The translations under genes were made by a program, and so were the position numbers. A stretch of DNA of 64,000 bases from Thiosymbion sp942492625. GTDB lineage: Bacteria; Pseudomonadota; Gammaproteobacteria; Chromatiales; Chromatiaceae. Numbering within the stretch: the first letter of the stretch is position 1; the number at the start of each line of letters is the position of its first letter. The notes beneath the pieces are model-generated. The model searched no databases. It was not told where the DNA came from and saw nothing but the letters and a program-made list of their open reading frames with translations. Below are positions 43,800 through 52,564 of this stretch, piece after piece. Location: NCBI GenBank assembly GCA_942492625.1, contig CALOFM010000010.1, forward strand, positions 94,114 to 158,113. The letters run 5' to 3'.

Positions 43800-44657
43800 T
43801 CAAGCCTTGTACGCCTGAAACAGCGCATCCAGGCGCTTCCACATGGCTCCGGGCACACCTTCTCCCACGGGCACACCGTCGAGACGGGTGACGGGCTGCA
43901 CCTCGCGGCTGGAGCTGGAGATCCAGATCTCGTCCGCTGTTTTCAGCTCGCCTGCCGCGATGTCCCGCTCCGCGCAGGGAACCCCCTCTCGCCGAACCAG
44001 CTCCAACACCAGGTCCCGGGTCACGCCCGGCAGGACCTGGTTGCTCTTTGGCGGCGTAAGGATCTCTCCATCCTTGACCAGGAAGGGGTTGGTGGATGAG
44101 CCCTCGGTCAACAACCCGTCACGGATCAGGATGGACTCTCCGGCACCCGCGTCCTCCGCCTGCTGGCGCAGCAGCACATTTCCCAGCAGGGCGATGGCCT
44201 TGATATCACAGCGGTGCCAACGGTTGTCCTCCAGGCTGATGGCCGCGATCCCGTGCTCAGCGATCGAAGGGTCGCGCGGCTTGGCGTTCCAGGTCATGAC
44301 GAACACCGTAGGCTCGGACCCTTGCGGAAACAAATGGTTGCGGGCCGGGTCCAGGCCCCGAGTCACCTGCAGATAGATGAGCTGATCAAGCTCCGACGTC
44401 GGCGTCGGCGTCGGCGTCGGCGAGGTCAAGCGCTGGAAGATCCCCTCCCAGGCATCGCGCTGCAGGGGGTTTTCCATGCGGATCGAGTGCAGGCTGTTGT
44501 CGAGCCTATCCAGATGCTGGGTCAGGCGAAAGGGGCGCCCGGCGTAAACGGGGATCACCTCGTAGACACCGTCCCCAAAAAGAAAGCCTCGATCCATGAC
44601 CGGGACTCGGGCCTCTTCAAGAGGCATGAATTCGCCGTTGAGATAGACCTCGCCCAT
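43800..44657 (-). CDS. dat: D-amino acid aminotransferase, PLP class IV
   Basis: 285 residues. YLNGEFMPLEEARVPVMDRG, FLFGDGVYEVIPVYAG, the PLP-lysine in IKAIALLGNVLL and LTEGSSTNPFLV identify the class IV aminotransferase family, D-alanine transaminase branch. It would make D-Ala/D-Glu for peptidoglycan. A PTPTPTPT run at residues ~80 comes from a hexanucleotide repeat and looks like a lineage-specific insertion. It lies directly after dacA. Confidence 0.9.
   Translation of the reverse strand: MGEVYLNGEFMPLEEARVPVMDRGFLFGDGVYEVIPVYAGRPFRLTQHLDRLDNSLHSIRMENPLQRDAWEGIFQRLTSPTPTPTPTSELDQLIYLQVTRGLDPARNHLFPQGSEPTVFVMTWNAKPRDPSIAEHGIAAISLEDNRWHRCDIKAIALLGNVLLRQQAEDAGAGESILIRDGLLTEGSSTNPFLVKDGEILTPPKSNQVLPGVTRDLVLELVRREGVPCAERDIAAGELKTADEIWISSSSREVQPVTRLDGVPVGEGVPGAMWKRLDALFQAYKA
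44398..44421. repeat. Hexanucleotide repeat (GTCGGC)x4 inside the D-amino acid aminotransferase gene
   Basis: Four exact copies of GTCGGC encode the Pro-Thr run on the minus strand. Copy-number change would add or remove Pro-Thr pairs without shifting the frame. Confidence 0.9.
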
Positions 44658-44658
44658 G

Positions 44659-45843
44659 TCAGAACCACTGCAGGATCGAGTCCTTGGCCTTCTGCAACAA
44701 TCCGCCCTCTGCCACCTCCTGTAACGCGACCAACGGGACGCGTCGAACCTCCTGGCCCTCCAAGCTGATGCCGATGTAGCCTACCGAGGCCCCCTTGGCG
44801 ATAGGTGCGGAGATGTCGGGATCCTTCACCAGCTGTGCGGCGAGCTTGTCGTACTTGCGCCGGGGGATGGTCACGTAAACATCCTCGGCAGGACCCACGG
44901 GCAGGTCTTCGATATCCCCCATCCAGACGCGCAGCGTCTGCACCGGCTCGCCTCCCGGATAGAGCTTGTGGGTCTCGTAGAAGCGAAATCCATAGTTGAG
45001 CAACGCCAGACTGGCTCGGGCGCGGGCCTCTTCTCCCTTGGTGCCCATGATGACCGACGTCAGGCGCATGCCGTCGCGCTTGGCCGAGGCCACCAAGCAA
45101 TAACCCGCCGCTTCCGTGTGCCCCGTCTTGACCCCGTCCACGGATTCGTCGCGCCACAGGAGGCGGTTGCGGTTCGGTTGCTTGATGCCGTTGAAGACGA
45201 ACTCCTTGTCGGCATACCAGGCGTAGTATTGGGGAAACTCACGGATGCTTGCCGCGGTGACCAGGGCCATGTCTTGTGCCGTGGTGTAGTGATCCTCATG
45301 GGGCAGGCCGGTTGCATTCACAAAGTGGGTGTCCCTCATCCCCAGGCGCTCGGCATGGGTGTTCATCAGCTCCGCAAAGGTCTCCTCGCTGCCGGCGATG
45401 TGCTCGGCCAGGGCCACGCTGGCGTCGTTTCCGGACTGAACGATCATGCCCTTGAGCAAGTCCTCCAGGGACACCTTCTTGCCCACCTCGATGAACATCT
45501 TCGAGCCACCGGTGCGCCAAGCCTTCTCGCTGACGAGAACCTGGTCTTCGAGCGTCAGATTGCCTCCTGCCAGCTCCCGAAACACCACGTAGGCGGTCAT
45601 TATCTTGGTCAGACTCGCCGGCTCCAGGCGCTCACCGGCATTGGACTGTGCAAGCACGGTCCCGCTGTTGTGCTCAACCAGTAGGTAACCCTTGGCGGCC
45701 AACTCCGGCGGATCGGGGATGGGTATCTCGACCGCCGCCGGAGCAGAGCCTGGAGTCGGACGGTCCATCGTGGGTGTTTCCTCCGCCAGCACCAGGGCTG
45801 AGAAGGGGACGAGCAAGACCAGGGCTTGGAAGAAATGCTTCAT
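44659..45843 (-). CDS. dacA: D-alanyl-D-alanine carboxypeptidase DacA (PBP5/6 type)
   Basis: 394 residues with a signal peptide (VLLVPFSALVLAEE). Active-site motifs: SLTK with Ser77, SGNDAS and KTGHTEAAG. There is a C-terminal beta domain and an amphipathic tail (LLQKAKDSILQWF) for membrane attachment. It trims the terminal D-Ala of peptidoglycan stem peptides in the periplasm. It lies in the rlpA-dacA-dat-ybeD-lipB segment. Confidence 0.95.
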   Translation of the reverse strand: MKHFFQALVLLVPFSALVLAEETPTMDRPTPGSAPAAVEIPIPDPPELAAKGYLLVEHNSGTVLAQSNAGERLEPASLTKIMTAYVVFRELAGGNLTLEDQVLVSEKAWRTGGSKMFIEVGKKVSLEDLLKGMIVQSGNDASVALAEHIAGSEETFAELMNTHAERLGMRDTHFVNATGLPHEDHYTTAQDMALVTAASIREFPQYYAWYADKEFVFNGIKQPNRNRLLWRDESVDGVKTGHTEAAGYCLVASAKRDGMRLTSVIMGTKGEEARARASLALLNYGFRFYETHKLYPGGEPVQTLRVWMGDIEDLPVGPAEDVYVTIPRRKYDKLAAQLVKDPDISAPIAKGASVGYIGISLEGQEVRRVPLVALQEVAEGGLLQKAKDSILQWF

Positions 45844-45931
45844 TGGCTAAGATCGCTCAGGGGACTGTGCCAAAGAGAAGGGGCGCGGACGCGCCCCGAT
45901 GAGTGATGTCATCTTAAACCCGTGCGCCGGG

Positions 45932-46948
45932 TTACTCTAGAACAATGTGCGAGCTCTTCAGGCCCAGAGAGGCGAGCCGCTGAGACACGTCTTTCGCCGT
46001 GCTGCGCGAATCCAGCGGTCCCACCTGGACCTTGTAGGGCGTCGCTGTCGTTCCGGCTGCGGTGCGCACCTGGACCGTCTCGGCGACGTTTTCCGCCAGG
46101 CGGCGCCTGAGCTGCTCGGCGTTCGTACGGCTACCGAAGGCACCCACCTGCAGATACATCGAAGAGCCGGATGCGTTCCTGGGCGTCACCTTGGCGCTGG
46201 CCACGGCGACCTCAGGTTTGGGCGTGGGCGTTTGCACCTTTGCCACCTGTACCGGCGCCTTCCGGGCGCGCGCGACCGTCTTCGACTTCTTCTCGGGCGA
46301 GGTCGTTTGGGCGACGACCGCCGACTTGCGCGCCGGGGGCTTCGCTTTGCTCGTGCCGCCGGCCGAAGCGAGAAACTCGCTCTTCGGGGCCGATTCCGGA
46401 CGGCTCGGATCGATGGCCCTGACCTCGACCATGGCCGTCCCCTTCGCCACTACCCCGAGCTTCTTTGCCGCCGAGTAGGACAGGTCGATGACGCGATTAC
46501 CGTGGAAGGGCCCACGATCGTTGATCTTGACCACCGCGCTGCGCCCGTTCTTCACATTGGTCACCCGGGCATAGGTGGGAAGCGGCAGGGTCTTGTGCGC
46601 CGCCGTCATGGCGTACATGTCGTAGCGCTCGCCGCTGCTGGTCTTGCGACCGTGGAACTTCTTGCCGTACCAGGACGCAAGCCCCCGCTCCACGTGCCCG
46701 TCGCTCCTGGACTTGGTGTGGTAGCGTTTGCCGAAGACCACATAGGACTTTGGATTGCCGTACTTGCTCTTGGGCTCGACCTTGGGTACCGCATCCGGGA
46801 TACCCGAGATGTCCTGCGAATCCTTGTCGACTGTGCTGGAGCAGCCGGACAGAAGTCCGACCAGGCCGCCAAGCAGGAGCAGCAGGCGCAAGTCCGCCCC
46901 CAAATCCATCATCGGTCGCTGCGATCGTTGTTCTTTGCGCATGGTCAT
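45932..46948 (-). CDS. rlpA: RlpA, septal-ring lytic transglycosylase lipoprotein
   Basis: 338 residues. Lipobox LLSGC near residue 36 after a hydrophobic stretch. The double-psi beta-barrel has GLASWYGKKFHGRKTSSGER and VKINDRGPFHGNRVIDLS. A Lys/Ala/Pro-rich linker follows, and a C-terminal SPOR domain (SSMYLQVGAFGSRTNAEQL) directs it to denuded septal glycan. The start at 46948 overlaps the mltB stop (ATGA); Met at 46942 is an alternative. Confidence 0.93.
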   Translation of the reverse strand: MTMRKEQRSQRPMMDLGADLRLLLLLGGLVGLLSGCSSTVDKDSQDISGIPDAVPKVEPKSKYGNPKSYVVFGKRYHTKSRSDGHVERGLASWYGKKFHGRKTSSGERYDMYAMTAAHKTLPLPTYARVTNVKNGRSAVVKINDRGPFHGNRVIDLSYSAAKKLGVVAKGTAMVEVRAIDPSRPESAPKSEFLASAGGTSKAKPPARKSAVVAQTTSPEKKSKTVARARKAPVQVAKVQTPTPKPEVAVASAKVTPRNASGSSMYLQVGAFGSRTNAEQLRRRLAENVAETVQVRTAAGTTATPYKVQVGPLDSRSTAKDVSQRLASLGLKSSHIVLE

Positions 46949-47994
46949 TCCCCAAACCCCACGGTTCTGTCGCGGTCGGTCCGCTTCTTTCCACCCTTCT
47001 CGTCACCCTTCGCGTAAGCGGCCTGAATCTCGCGGCTGAGCTGATACACCGCCATCGCGTAGAGATTGCTGTGGTTGTACCGCGTGATGGCGTAAAAGTT
47101 CTTCATACCCAACCAGTACTCCGGCTCCGGAGCATCGAGCCGAATCAGGGTCACCCTGGTGGATGACGGCAGCGGATCGATGGTGGTCACACCCGCGGCT
47201 TGGAGCCTGCTCCAGTTGGTCCCCGGCTTTTTCGGCTTCTTGCCGGCCACCGGCACCCCCTTAGGCTCCCTCCCCGGGACCTTGGCCTCAACGGCCACCG
47301 GCTCCCCTCGCGTCCAGCCATGGCGCTGGAAGTAGCTGCCCACGCTGCCGATGGCGTCCGCGCTGCTCTCCCATAGATCCCGCCGGCCGTCCTTGTCGAA
47401 ATCCACGGCGTAGGCCCGGTAGCTCGAAGGAATGAATTGGGGCATGCCCACCGCCCCGGCGTAGGAACCCGTTACCTTCAGCGCGTCCACCGACTCTTCA
47501 CGCGTCAGGAGCAGGAACTGCTCGAGCTCCTTGCGGAAGAAATCGGCCCGCTTGGGATAGGAGAAGCCCAAGGTGCTCAGGGCATCGATGACGCGGTGCT
47601 TGCCCCGGTTGGCGCCATAATTGCTCTCGACGCCTATGATAGCGGTGACGATCTGCGGCGGCACGCCGTATACCGACTGTGCGCGCTCAAGGAGCTCCCG
47701 GTTCTCGCGCCAGAAGGCGGCACCGCCCTGAATGCGCTTCTCTGTCAGGAAGATGCGCCGGTACTTATACCAGGGTTTGGCTTCGTAAGGCCGGCGCATG
47801 GCATTGATGACGTCCTGGCTGTACATCGCCTGCCCCATCAGAGCGGCGATCTCGCTCTTTGCGAAGCCGTGCTTGCGCGTCATGTCGGCAGTGAATTGCA
47901 TCATGCCGGAGCGATAGCTGGCCGGCTCCCCCGCCGACGCCGTCAACGCCACCAAGGCGGCCAGCACTGAAATACACACACCCAACAATCGCAT
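46945..47994 (-). CDS. mltB: Lytic murein transglycosylase B
   Basis: 349 residues with an N-terminal signal (VCISVLAALVALTASAGE). Unlike E. coli MltB there is no lipobox Cys, so it may be soluble. The catalytic Glu is in AIIGVESNYGANRG. FSYPKRADFFRKELEQFLLL and GSYAGAVGMPQFIPSSYRAY are MltB hallmarks. It cleaves glycan strands to 1,6-anhydro products. It lies between rodA and rlpA. Confidence 0.93.
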   Translation of the reverse strand: MRLLGVCISVLAALVALTASAGEPASYRSGMMQFTADMTRKHGFAKSEIAALMGQAMYSQDVINAMRRPYEAKPWYKYRRIFLTEKRIQGGAAFWRENRELLERAQSVYGVPPQIVTAIIGVESNYGANRGKHRVIDALSTLGFSYPKRADFFRKELEQFLLLTREESVDALKVTGSYAGAVGMPQFIPSSYRAYAVDFDKDGRRDLWESSADAIGSVGSYFQRHGWTRGEPVAVEAKVPGREPKGVPVAGKKPKKPGTNWSRLQAAGVTTIDPLPSSTRVTLIRLDAPEPEYWLGMKNFYAITRYNHSNLYAMAVYQLSREIQAAYAKGDEKGGKKRTDRDRTVGFGE

Positions 47995-48055
47995 CGCCTT
48001 GCTAAAAAGCTCCAGACACGCTTCACGCGCATTATTACAAAGTTTACAGAACTTT

Positions 48056-49192
48056 CTAGGAACGAAGCAATTTTCTGTGTGTATGTATGGACATAAGGAT
48101 GCCGAAGCCGGCCATGATGGTCACCAGGGAGGTGCCGCCGTAGCTCACCAGCGGCAGGGGTACCCCCACTACCGGCAGAAGTCCCGTGACCATTCCGGTG
48201 TTGACGAACAGGTAGACGAAGAACACCAGCGTAAGCCCGCCTGCGAGCAAGCGCCCATAGGTTTCCTGCGCCCGGGTGGCGATGTAGAGCCCGCGCACGA
48301 TGATGAACAAATACATCGCTAGCAGGACCAGGATGCCCGTCAGCCCGAACTCCTCGCCCAGGACCGCGAAGATGAAATCCGTCGACCGCTCTGGCAGAAA
48401 CTCCAGATGCGACTGGGTCCCGTTCATCCACCCCTTGCCATAGACCCCGCCTGAGCCGATGGCGATCTTGGACTGGATGATGTGATAGCCGGCTCCGAGG
48501 GGGTCGTTCTCAGGGTTGAGAAAAGTAAGCACTCGCTGGCGCTGGTAGGGGCGCATGAAGTACCAGAGCGCTGGTGCCAGGGCGGCGGCGGCCACCCCCA
48601 GCAGAAGGATCAGCCGCCACCTCAGACCCGCCAGGAACAACACCATGGCCCCGGCGCTGGCTACCAGCAGCGCAGTGCCCAGGTCCGGCTGACGGGCGAT
48701 GAGCAGCACCGGGACCGCCGTCAGCAACGCCGCCCACAGGACCCGCAGCCCGCTGGGGGGCAGCGGCCTCTCGGCGAGGTACCAGGCGATCATCATGGGC
48801 ACCGCGACCTTGAGCAGCTCCGAAGGCTGGAAACGCACCACCCTCAGGTCCAGCCAACGCTGGGCGCCCTTTCCGATCTCCCCCATCACCAGCACGCCCA
48901 CCAGCATGACCACGCCCAGCCCGAACAGGGGCGGCGACCAGCGGCGCAGCTCCGACGGCGGGATCTGGGCGACGACAAACATGACCAGGAAGGCGATCCC
49001 GAGCCGGATCATCTGCCGGTCGAGCTTGTCCGGGTCCTGGTCCGTGGCGCTGAACAGCAACAGCAGGCCGCAGCCGCACAAGAGCAGCAAGCCGATCAAC
49101 AGCGGCAGATCCAGGTGTATCCGCGCCAGGGGACCCGCGCTGATTGCCACCGGCGCGCTGTCGAGACTGGAGCCGTACGATCTATCCGCCAC
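48056..49192 (-). CDS. mrdB: RodA (MrdB), SEDS peptidoglycan glycosyltransferase
   Basis: 378 residues from GTG 49192, which has AGGAGG just upstream; the frame extends further without homology. Ten or so TM helices, with KGAQRWLDLRVVRFQPSELLK, GWMNGTQSHLEFLPERSTDF and PLPLVSYGGTSLV being SEDS signatures. It is the elongasome glycan polymerase paired with PBP2. It overlaps mrdA by 11 bases. Confidence 0.95.
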   Translation of the reverse strand: MADRSYGSSLDSAPVAISAGPLARIHLDLPLLIGLLLLCGCGLLLLFSATDQDPDKLDRQMIRLGIAFLVMFVVAQIPPSELRRWSPPLFGLGVVMLVGVLVMGEIGKGAQRWLDLRVVRFQPSELLKVAVPMMIAWYLAERPLPPSGLRVLWAALLTAVPVLLIARQPDLGTALLVASAGAMVLFLAGLRWRLILLLGVAAAALAPALWYFMRPYQRQRVLTFLNPENDPLGAGYHIIQSKIAIGSGGVYGKGWMNGTQSHLEFLPERSTDFIFAVLGEEFGLTGILVLLAMYLFIIVRGLYIATRAQETYGRLLAGGLTLVFFVYLFVNTGMVTGLLPVVGVPLPLVSYGGTSLVTIMAGFGILMSIHTHRKLLRS

Positions 49193-51068
49193 TTGCGCCC
49201 TCCTCCTGCCCGGGTTTCGGCTCGGGCTCGGCGGGCATGCCACGCAGCAGATAGGCATCCATCACTTGGCGGGCGACGGGCGCGGCCACGGAGCCCCCGT
49301 GGCCGCCGTTCTCCACGATCACCGCAACGGCGATACGCGGGTCCTGCACGGGCGCGAAGGCGACGAACAGGGCGTGGTCGCGCATGCGCTCGGCCACCTC
49401 GGACTCGCGGTAGCGTTCTTTCTGACCCAGGGTGAAGACCTGGGCGGTACCCGTCTTGCCGGCGATGCGGTAGGCGTCCGTCCGGATACGCTTAGCGGTA
49501 CCCGAGTCGGTGTGCACCACCGCGGTCATGGCGGCGATCACATCGTCGATGTTTTCCGGGAAGAGCTCCAGCTTACGAACCACCGCCGGGATCTCGCGCT
49601 CCGCCTCCGACCCCGGCACCTCGGTGGCGCGGGCGACGCGGGGCTGGACGTAGCGGCCGCGGGCCGCCAGGGACGCCGTCGCCGCGGCGAGCTGCAAGGG
49701 AGTGGCCAGGTAGGCGCCCTGGCCGATTCCGATGATCAGGGTCTCGCCGGGAAACCAGGGCTCGTTACGTGCGCGCTGTTTCCACTTTTTGGAAGGCAGC
49801 AGCCCGCCAAGCTCTCCTGAGACGTCGATACCGGTGCGTGCGCCGAATCCGAAGCCACCAAGAAAATCGTGCAGCCGGTCTATGCCGATGTCGTGGGCAA
49901 GGCCGTAGAAATAGACGTCGCAGGATTGGACTATGCCCTTCTGCAGCGCCACCGTCCCGTGTCCCCAGCGCTTCCAGCACCGATACTTGTGGCTGTGCCC
50001 GGGGAGCTGATAGAAGCCCGGACACCACTTGTTCTCGGCCGGGCCGACGACCCCGGTCTCCAGCCCCCCCAGACCCACGAACGGCTTGATCGTGGAGCCC
50101 GGAGGGTACTGACCACGGATGGCGCGGTTGAACAGGGGCTTGTCGGGCGAATCCCGCAGGGCCTTGTAGTCCTCCGTTCCTATGCCTTCCACGAACAGGT
50201 TGGGATCGAAGCCGGGGCGGCTGACCAGGGCCAGGACACCACCCGTGCGCGGGTCGATTGCCACCACGGCGCCGCGGCGGTCGCCCAGGGCGGCTGCCGC
50301 ATCCTGCTGTAGACGGATGTCCAGATACAGCTTGAGATCCTTCCCGGCCTCCGGCGGCTGACTCTCCAAGACCCGCAGCACGCGACCCCTGGCGTTCACC
50401 TCCACCTGCTGGTATCCGACGCTGCCGTGCAGCAGATCCTCGTACGCCTTCTCAACGCCTCCCTTGCCAATGTAGTCAGTGCCGGCGTAGTCCGATGCGT
50501 CGATACTCTCCAGCTCCTTCTCGTTGATGCGCCCCACGTAGCTCAGCACGTGGGCCGTGTGCTCGCCGAGAGGATAGGAGCGCAGGAGATGGGCACGCAC
50601 GTCCACCCCCGGGAAACGGTGGCCATTGACGGCGAATCGGGCCACCTCCTCCTGGTCGAGATTGGTGCGGATCGGCACCCCCTCGAAGCGCCGCCGTTGA
50701 TTGCGCATTCGCTCGAAACGCTGCCGGTCCTTCTCGCCAATGTCGACGATCCGCCCCAGCTCAGCGATTGTGGCATCCAGGTCCTCCACAGTCTCGATGG
50801 TGATCTCCAATGAGTAGGAAGGGAAATTGTTCGCCAGGAGGATACCGTTGGCGTCGTAGATCAGGCCGCGGGTGGGCGGCAGGGGCTCGAGCTTTACCCG
50901 GTTATCCTGGGAGAGGGTCGAGAAGTGCTCATGGCTCTCGACCTGCAACTGCACAAGCCTCCCCGCCACTAGGAGCATGGCGGCAAAGACCAGGACGCCG
51001 GCGATAACGGCCCGGTCGGTGAAGAGCCGGCTCTCCCCCGTGTGGTCTTTGAAGGTCGACTCCACCAC
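49182..51068 (-). CDS. mrdA: Penicillin-binding protein 2 (MrdA)
   Basis: 628 residues from GTG 51068 (GTG 51065 is equally possible). A TM anchor (VIAGVLVFAAMLLVAGRLV) precedes the PBP dimerisation domain. The transpeptidase motifs are PPGSTIKPF with Ser325, SCD in IVQSCDVYFY and KTGTAQ. It cross-links new side-wall peptidoglycan with RodA. It starts about 20 bases after mreD. Confidence 0.95.
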   Translation of the reverse strand: MVESTFKDHTGESRLFTDRAVIAGVLVFAAMLLVAGRLVQLQVESHEHFSTLSQDNRVKLEPLPPTRGLIYDANGILLANNFPSYSLEITIETVEDLDATIAELGRIVDIGEKDRQRFERMRNQRRRFEGVPIRTNLDQEEVARFAVNGHRFPGVDVRAHLLRSYPLGEHTAHVLSYVGRINEKELESIDASDYAGTDYIGKGGVEKAYEDLLHGSVGYQQVEVNARGRVLRVLESQPPEAGKDLKLYLDIRLQQDAAAALGDRRGAVVAIDPRTGGVLALVSRPGFDPNLFVEGIGTEDYKALRDSPDKPLFNRAIRGQYPPGSTIKPFVGLGGLETGVVGPAENKWCPGFYQLPGHSHKYRCWKRWGHGTVALQKGIVQSCDVYFYGLAHDIGIDRLHDFLGGFGFGARTGIDVSGELGGLLPSKKWKQRARNEPWFPGETLIIGIGQGAYLATPLQLAAATASLAARGRYVQPRVARATEVPGSEAEREIPAVVRKLELFPENIDDVIAAMTAVVHTDSGTAKRIRTDAYRIAGKTGTAQVFTLGQKERYRESEVAERMRDHALFVAFAPVQDPRIAVAVIVENGGHGGSVAAPVARQVMDAYLLRGMPAEPEPKPGQEEGASGG

Positions 51069-51087
51069 GGACGTCTCTACCCCCTGA

Positions 51088-51576
51088 TCAAGCCACGGCG
51101 AAGCGCCGGCGCAGGTCCCGCAACAGGACGAACAGCCAGGGCCAGAGCAGCATGCCGACAACGGTGGGCATCCAGTACCAGAGCGTCGGCGTGGGCTGGC
51201 CGGTGGCGCCGATCACCCACAGGGCCAACAGACGCTCCACCAGCAACAGCACCCATACGGATACCGCCTGCTGCAGATAAGGGAAAACGCGGATGCGCGC
51301 ATGCAACTCGACCGCGAGATAAACCACTACGGACAGGCTCAGAGCATGCTGACCGAGCACGGTCCCCGTCGTTACATCCAGCACCAGGCCCACGCTCCAG
51401 GCCCAGAGCACGCCGACCCTGGAAGGAAGTGCAAGGGCCCAGTAGACCAGCGTCATGGCCACCCACTGGGGGCGAAGCTCCTGCGCCCACTCCGGCATTG
51501 GCAGGATGGTCAGGAACAGGGCGATCACCAGTGTAGCCAGGATGACCCGGGCCCCGTTGCGCCGCGTTTCGCTCAT
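51088..51576 (-). CDS. mreD: Rod-shape determining protein MreD
   Basis: 162 residues with about 5-6 hydrophobic helices (ILATLVIALFLTILPMPEW; WVAMTLVYWALALPSRVGVL). It fits MreD in length and in place between mreC and mrdA. It links MreC/PBP2/RodA in the elongasome. ATGA overlap with the mreC end. Confidence 0.92.
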   Translation of the reverse strand: MSETRRNGARVILATLVIALFLTILPMPEWAQELRPQWVAMTLVYWALALPSRVGVLWAWSVGLVLDVTTGTVLGQHALSLSVVVYLAVELHARIRVFPYLQQAVSVWVLLLVERLLALWVIGATGQPTPTLWYWMPTVVGMLLWPWLFVLLRDLRRRFAVA

Positions 51577-52466
51577 TGCCGCTCCTGTGCGCCGTCACCC
51601 ATTTTTTTCTCGGCACTCCCAGTCAGGGCCTCCTCCAGCAGCGCCGGCGGCAGGGTCCAGACCAGCAAGACCTCACGGCTGCGGTCCAGGCTGGCGGTGG
51701 GCTCAGCGATCACGGTGGCGAAGGGCTTGCCCGGCTCCTGCCGAACCTCGGCCACCCGCGCGACCGGATAGCCCGGTGGAAAGTGCCCGCCGAGCCCTGA
51801 GGTCACCAGCAGGTCCCCGACCTGCACGTCCGCGTTCTTCGGCAGATGGGGCAACTCCAACCGATCGACGAACCCGGTGCCCTGGGCCACCGTGCGCAGC
51901 CCGTTCCGGTTGACCTGCACGGGAAGCCCGTGGCTGGCGTCGGTGATCAGAAGCACGGTGGCAGACAGGGGATTGACCCGCACCACCTGGCCCATGACCG
52001 CATTGGCATCCAGCACGGGTTGGCCGACGAAGACCCCGGAGGAGGACCCTTTGTTCACCAGGACCTGCTGGCGGTAAGGATCCAGGTCTACCGACAGGAG
52101 CTCGGCAATCAGAACTCGATCGCCGATTTTGAATGATGACCCCAACAAGTCGCGCAGGCGCATATTCTCCCCCTCCAGGGCCTCGAACTGCTGCAGCCGC
52201 GCCTTGAGGACCAGATTGTCCCGGCGCAGGAGCTCGATACGCGCGCGCAACTCCTCCTCCTTGGCCATGTGGCCCTGGACCTTGCGAGCCAGCATCCCGG
52301 GAAGGCTGGCCAGGTAGTGCAGGGGGTAGACGGCGACGGAAAGCGTGGCGCGCAGGGCATCGAGATGATGGTAGCGGTGATCGGCCAGGATCAAACCGAC
52401 GGAGAGCGCCGCCGCGAGCAGGACGCGGAAGGTCGGCGACGGGCCCTGTACGAAGAGAGGTTTGAT
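51573..52466 (-). CDS. mreC: Rod-shape determining protein MreC, non-standard start codon
   Basis: 297 residues if read from the conserved N terminus. The family start MKPLF..GPS appears here as IKPLFVQGPSPTFRVLLAAA, but the first codon is ATC (52466-52464) instead of ATG. The codons before it are TAT CCG GCC, and an in-frame TGA lies at 52481-52479, so no other start exists upstream. The next possible start, TTG at 52394, would remove most of the membrane anchor (LLAAALSVGLILADH). The rest is typical: a coiled coil and the two beta domains, with SLDRSREVLLVW near the end. MreC is the periplasmic scaffold between MreB and PBP2. Either ATC initiation or a mutation/sequence error should be considered. 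Confidence 0.85.
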   Translation of the reverse strand: MKPLFVQGPSPTFRVLLAAALSVGLILADHRYHHLDALRATLSVAVYPLHYLASLPGMLARKVQGHMAKEEELRARIELLRRDNLVLKARLQQFEALEGENMRLRDLLGSSFKIGDRVLIAELLSVDLDPYRQQVLVNKGSSSGVFVGQPVLDANAVMGQVVRVNPLSATVLLITDASHGLPVQVNRNGLRTVAQGTGFVDRLELPHLPKNADVQVGDLLVTSGLGGHFPPGYPVARVAEVRQEPGKPFATVIAEPTASLDRSREVLLVWTLPPALLEEALTGSAEKKMGDGAQERQ

Positions 52467-52480
52467 GGCCGGATACCGTC

Positions 52481-52517
52481 AAAAAAAAAAGGAACGAGGG
52501 TCGGGATGGGGGGGGGG
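52481..52517. repeat. A10 and G10 homopolymer tracts between mreB and mreC
   Basis: There is a run of ten A at 52481-52490 and a run of ten G at 52508-52517 on the plus strand (T10 and C10 in the reading direction of mreC). They lie immediately before the mreC start. Such tracts slip during replication and also cause sequencing errors. Confidence 0.9.
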
Positions 52518-52564
52518 ACTCCGACCGCACCATCGCCACTACCAGCACCGCAGATCCTGGCCTG

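Noticed and set aside
43715..43876. N-terminal extension of YbeD
   Set aside because: It is a translation of a palindromic intergenic repeat; homology starts at MPQDQETLLEF.
48999..49435. Plus-strand ORFs across mrdA/mrdB
   Set aside because: They are antisense shadows rich in Arg, His and Gln without any recognisable domain.
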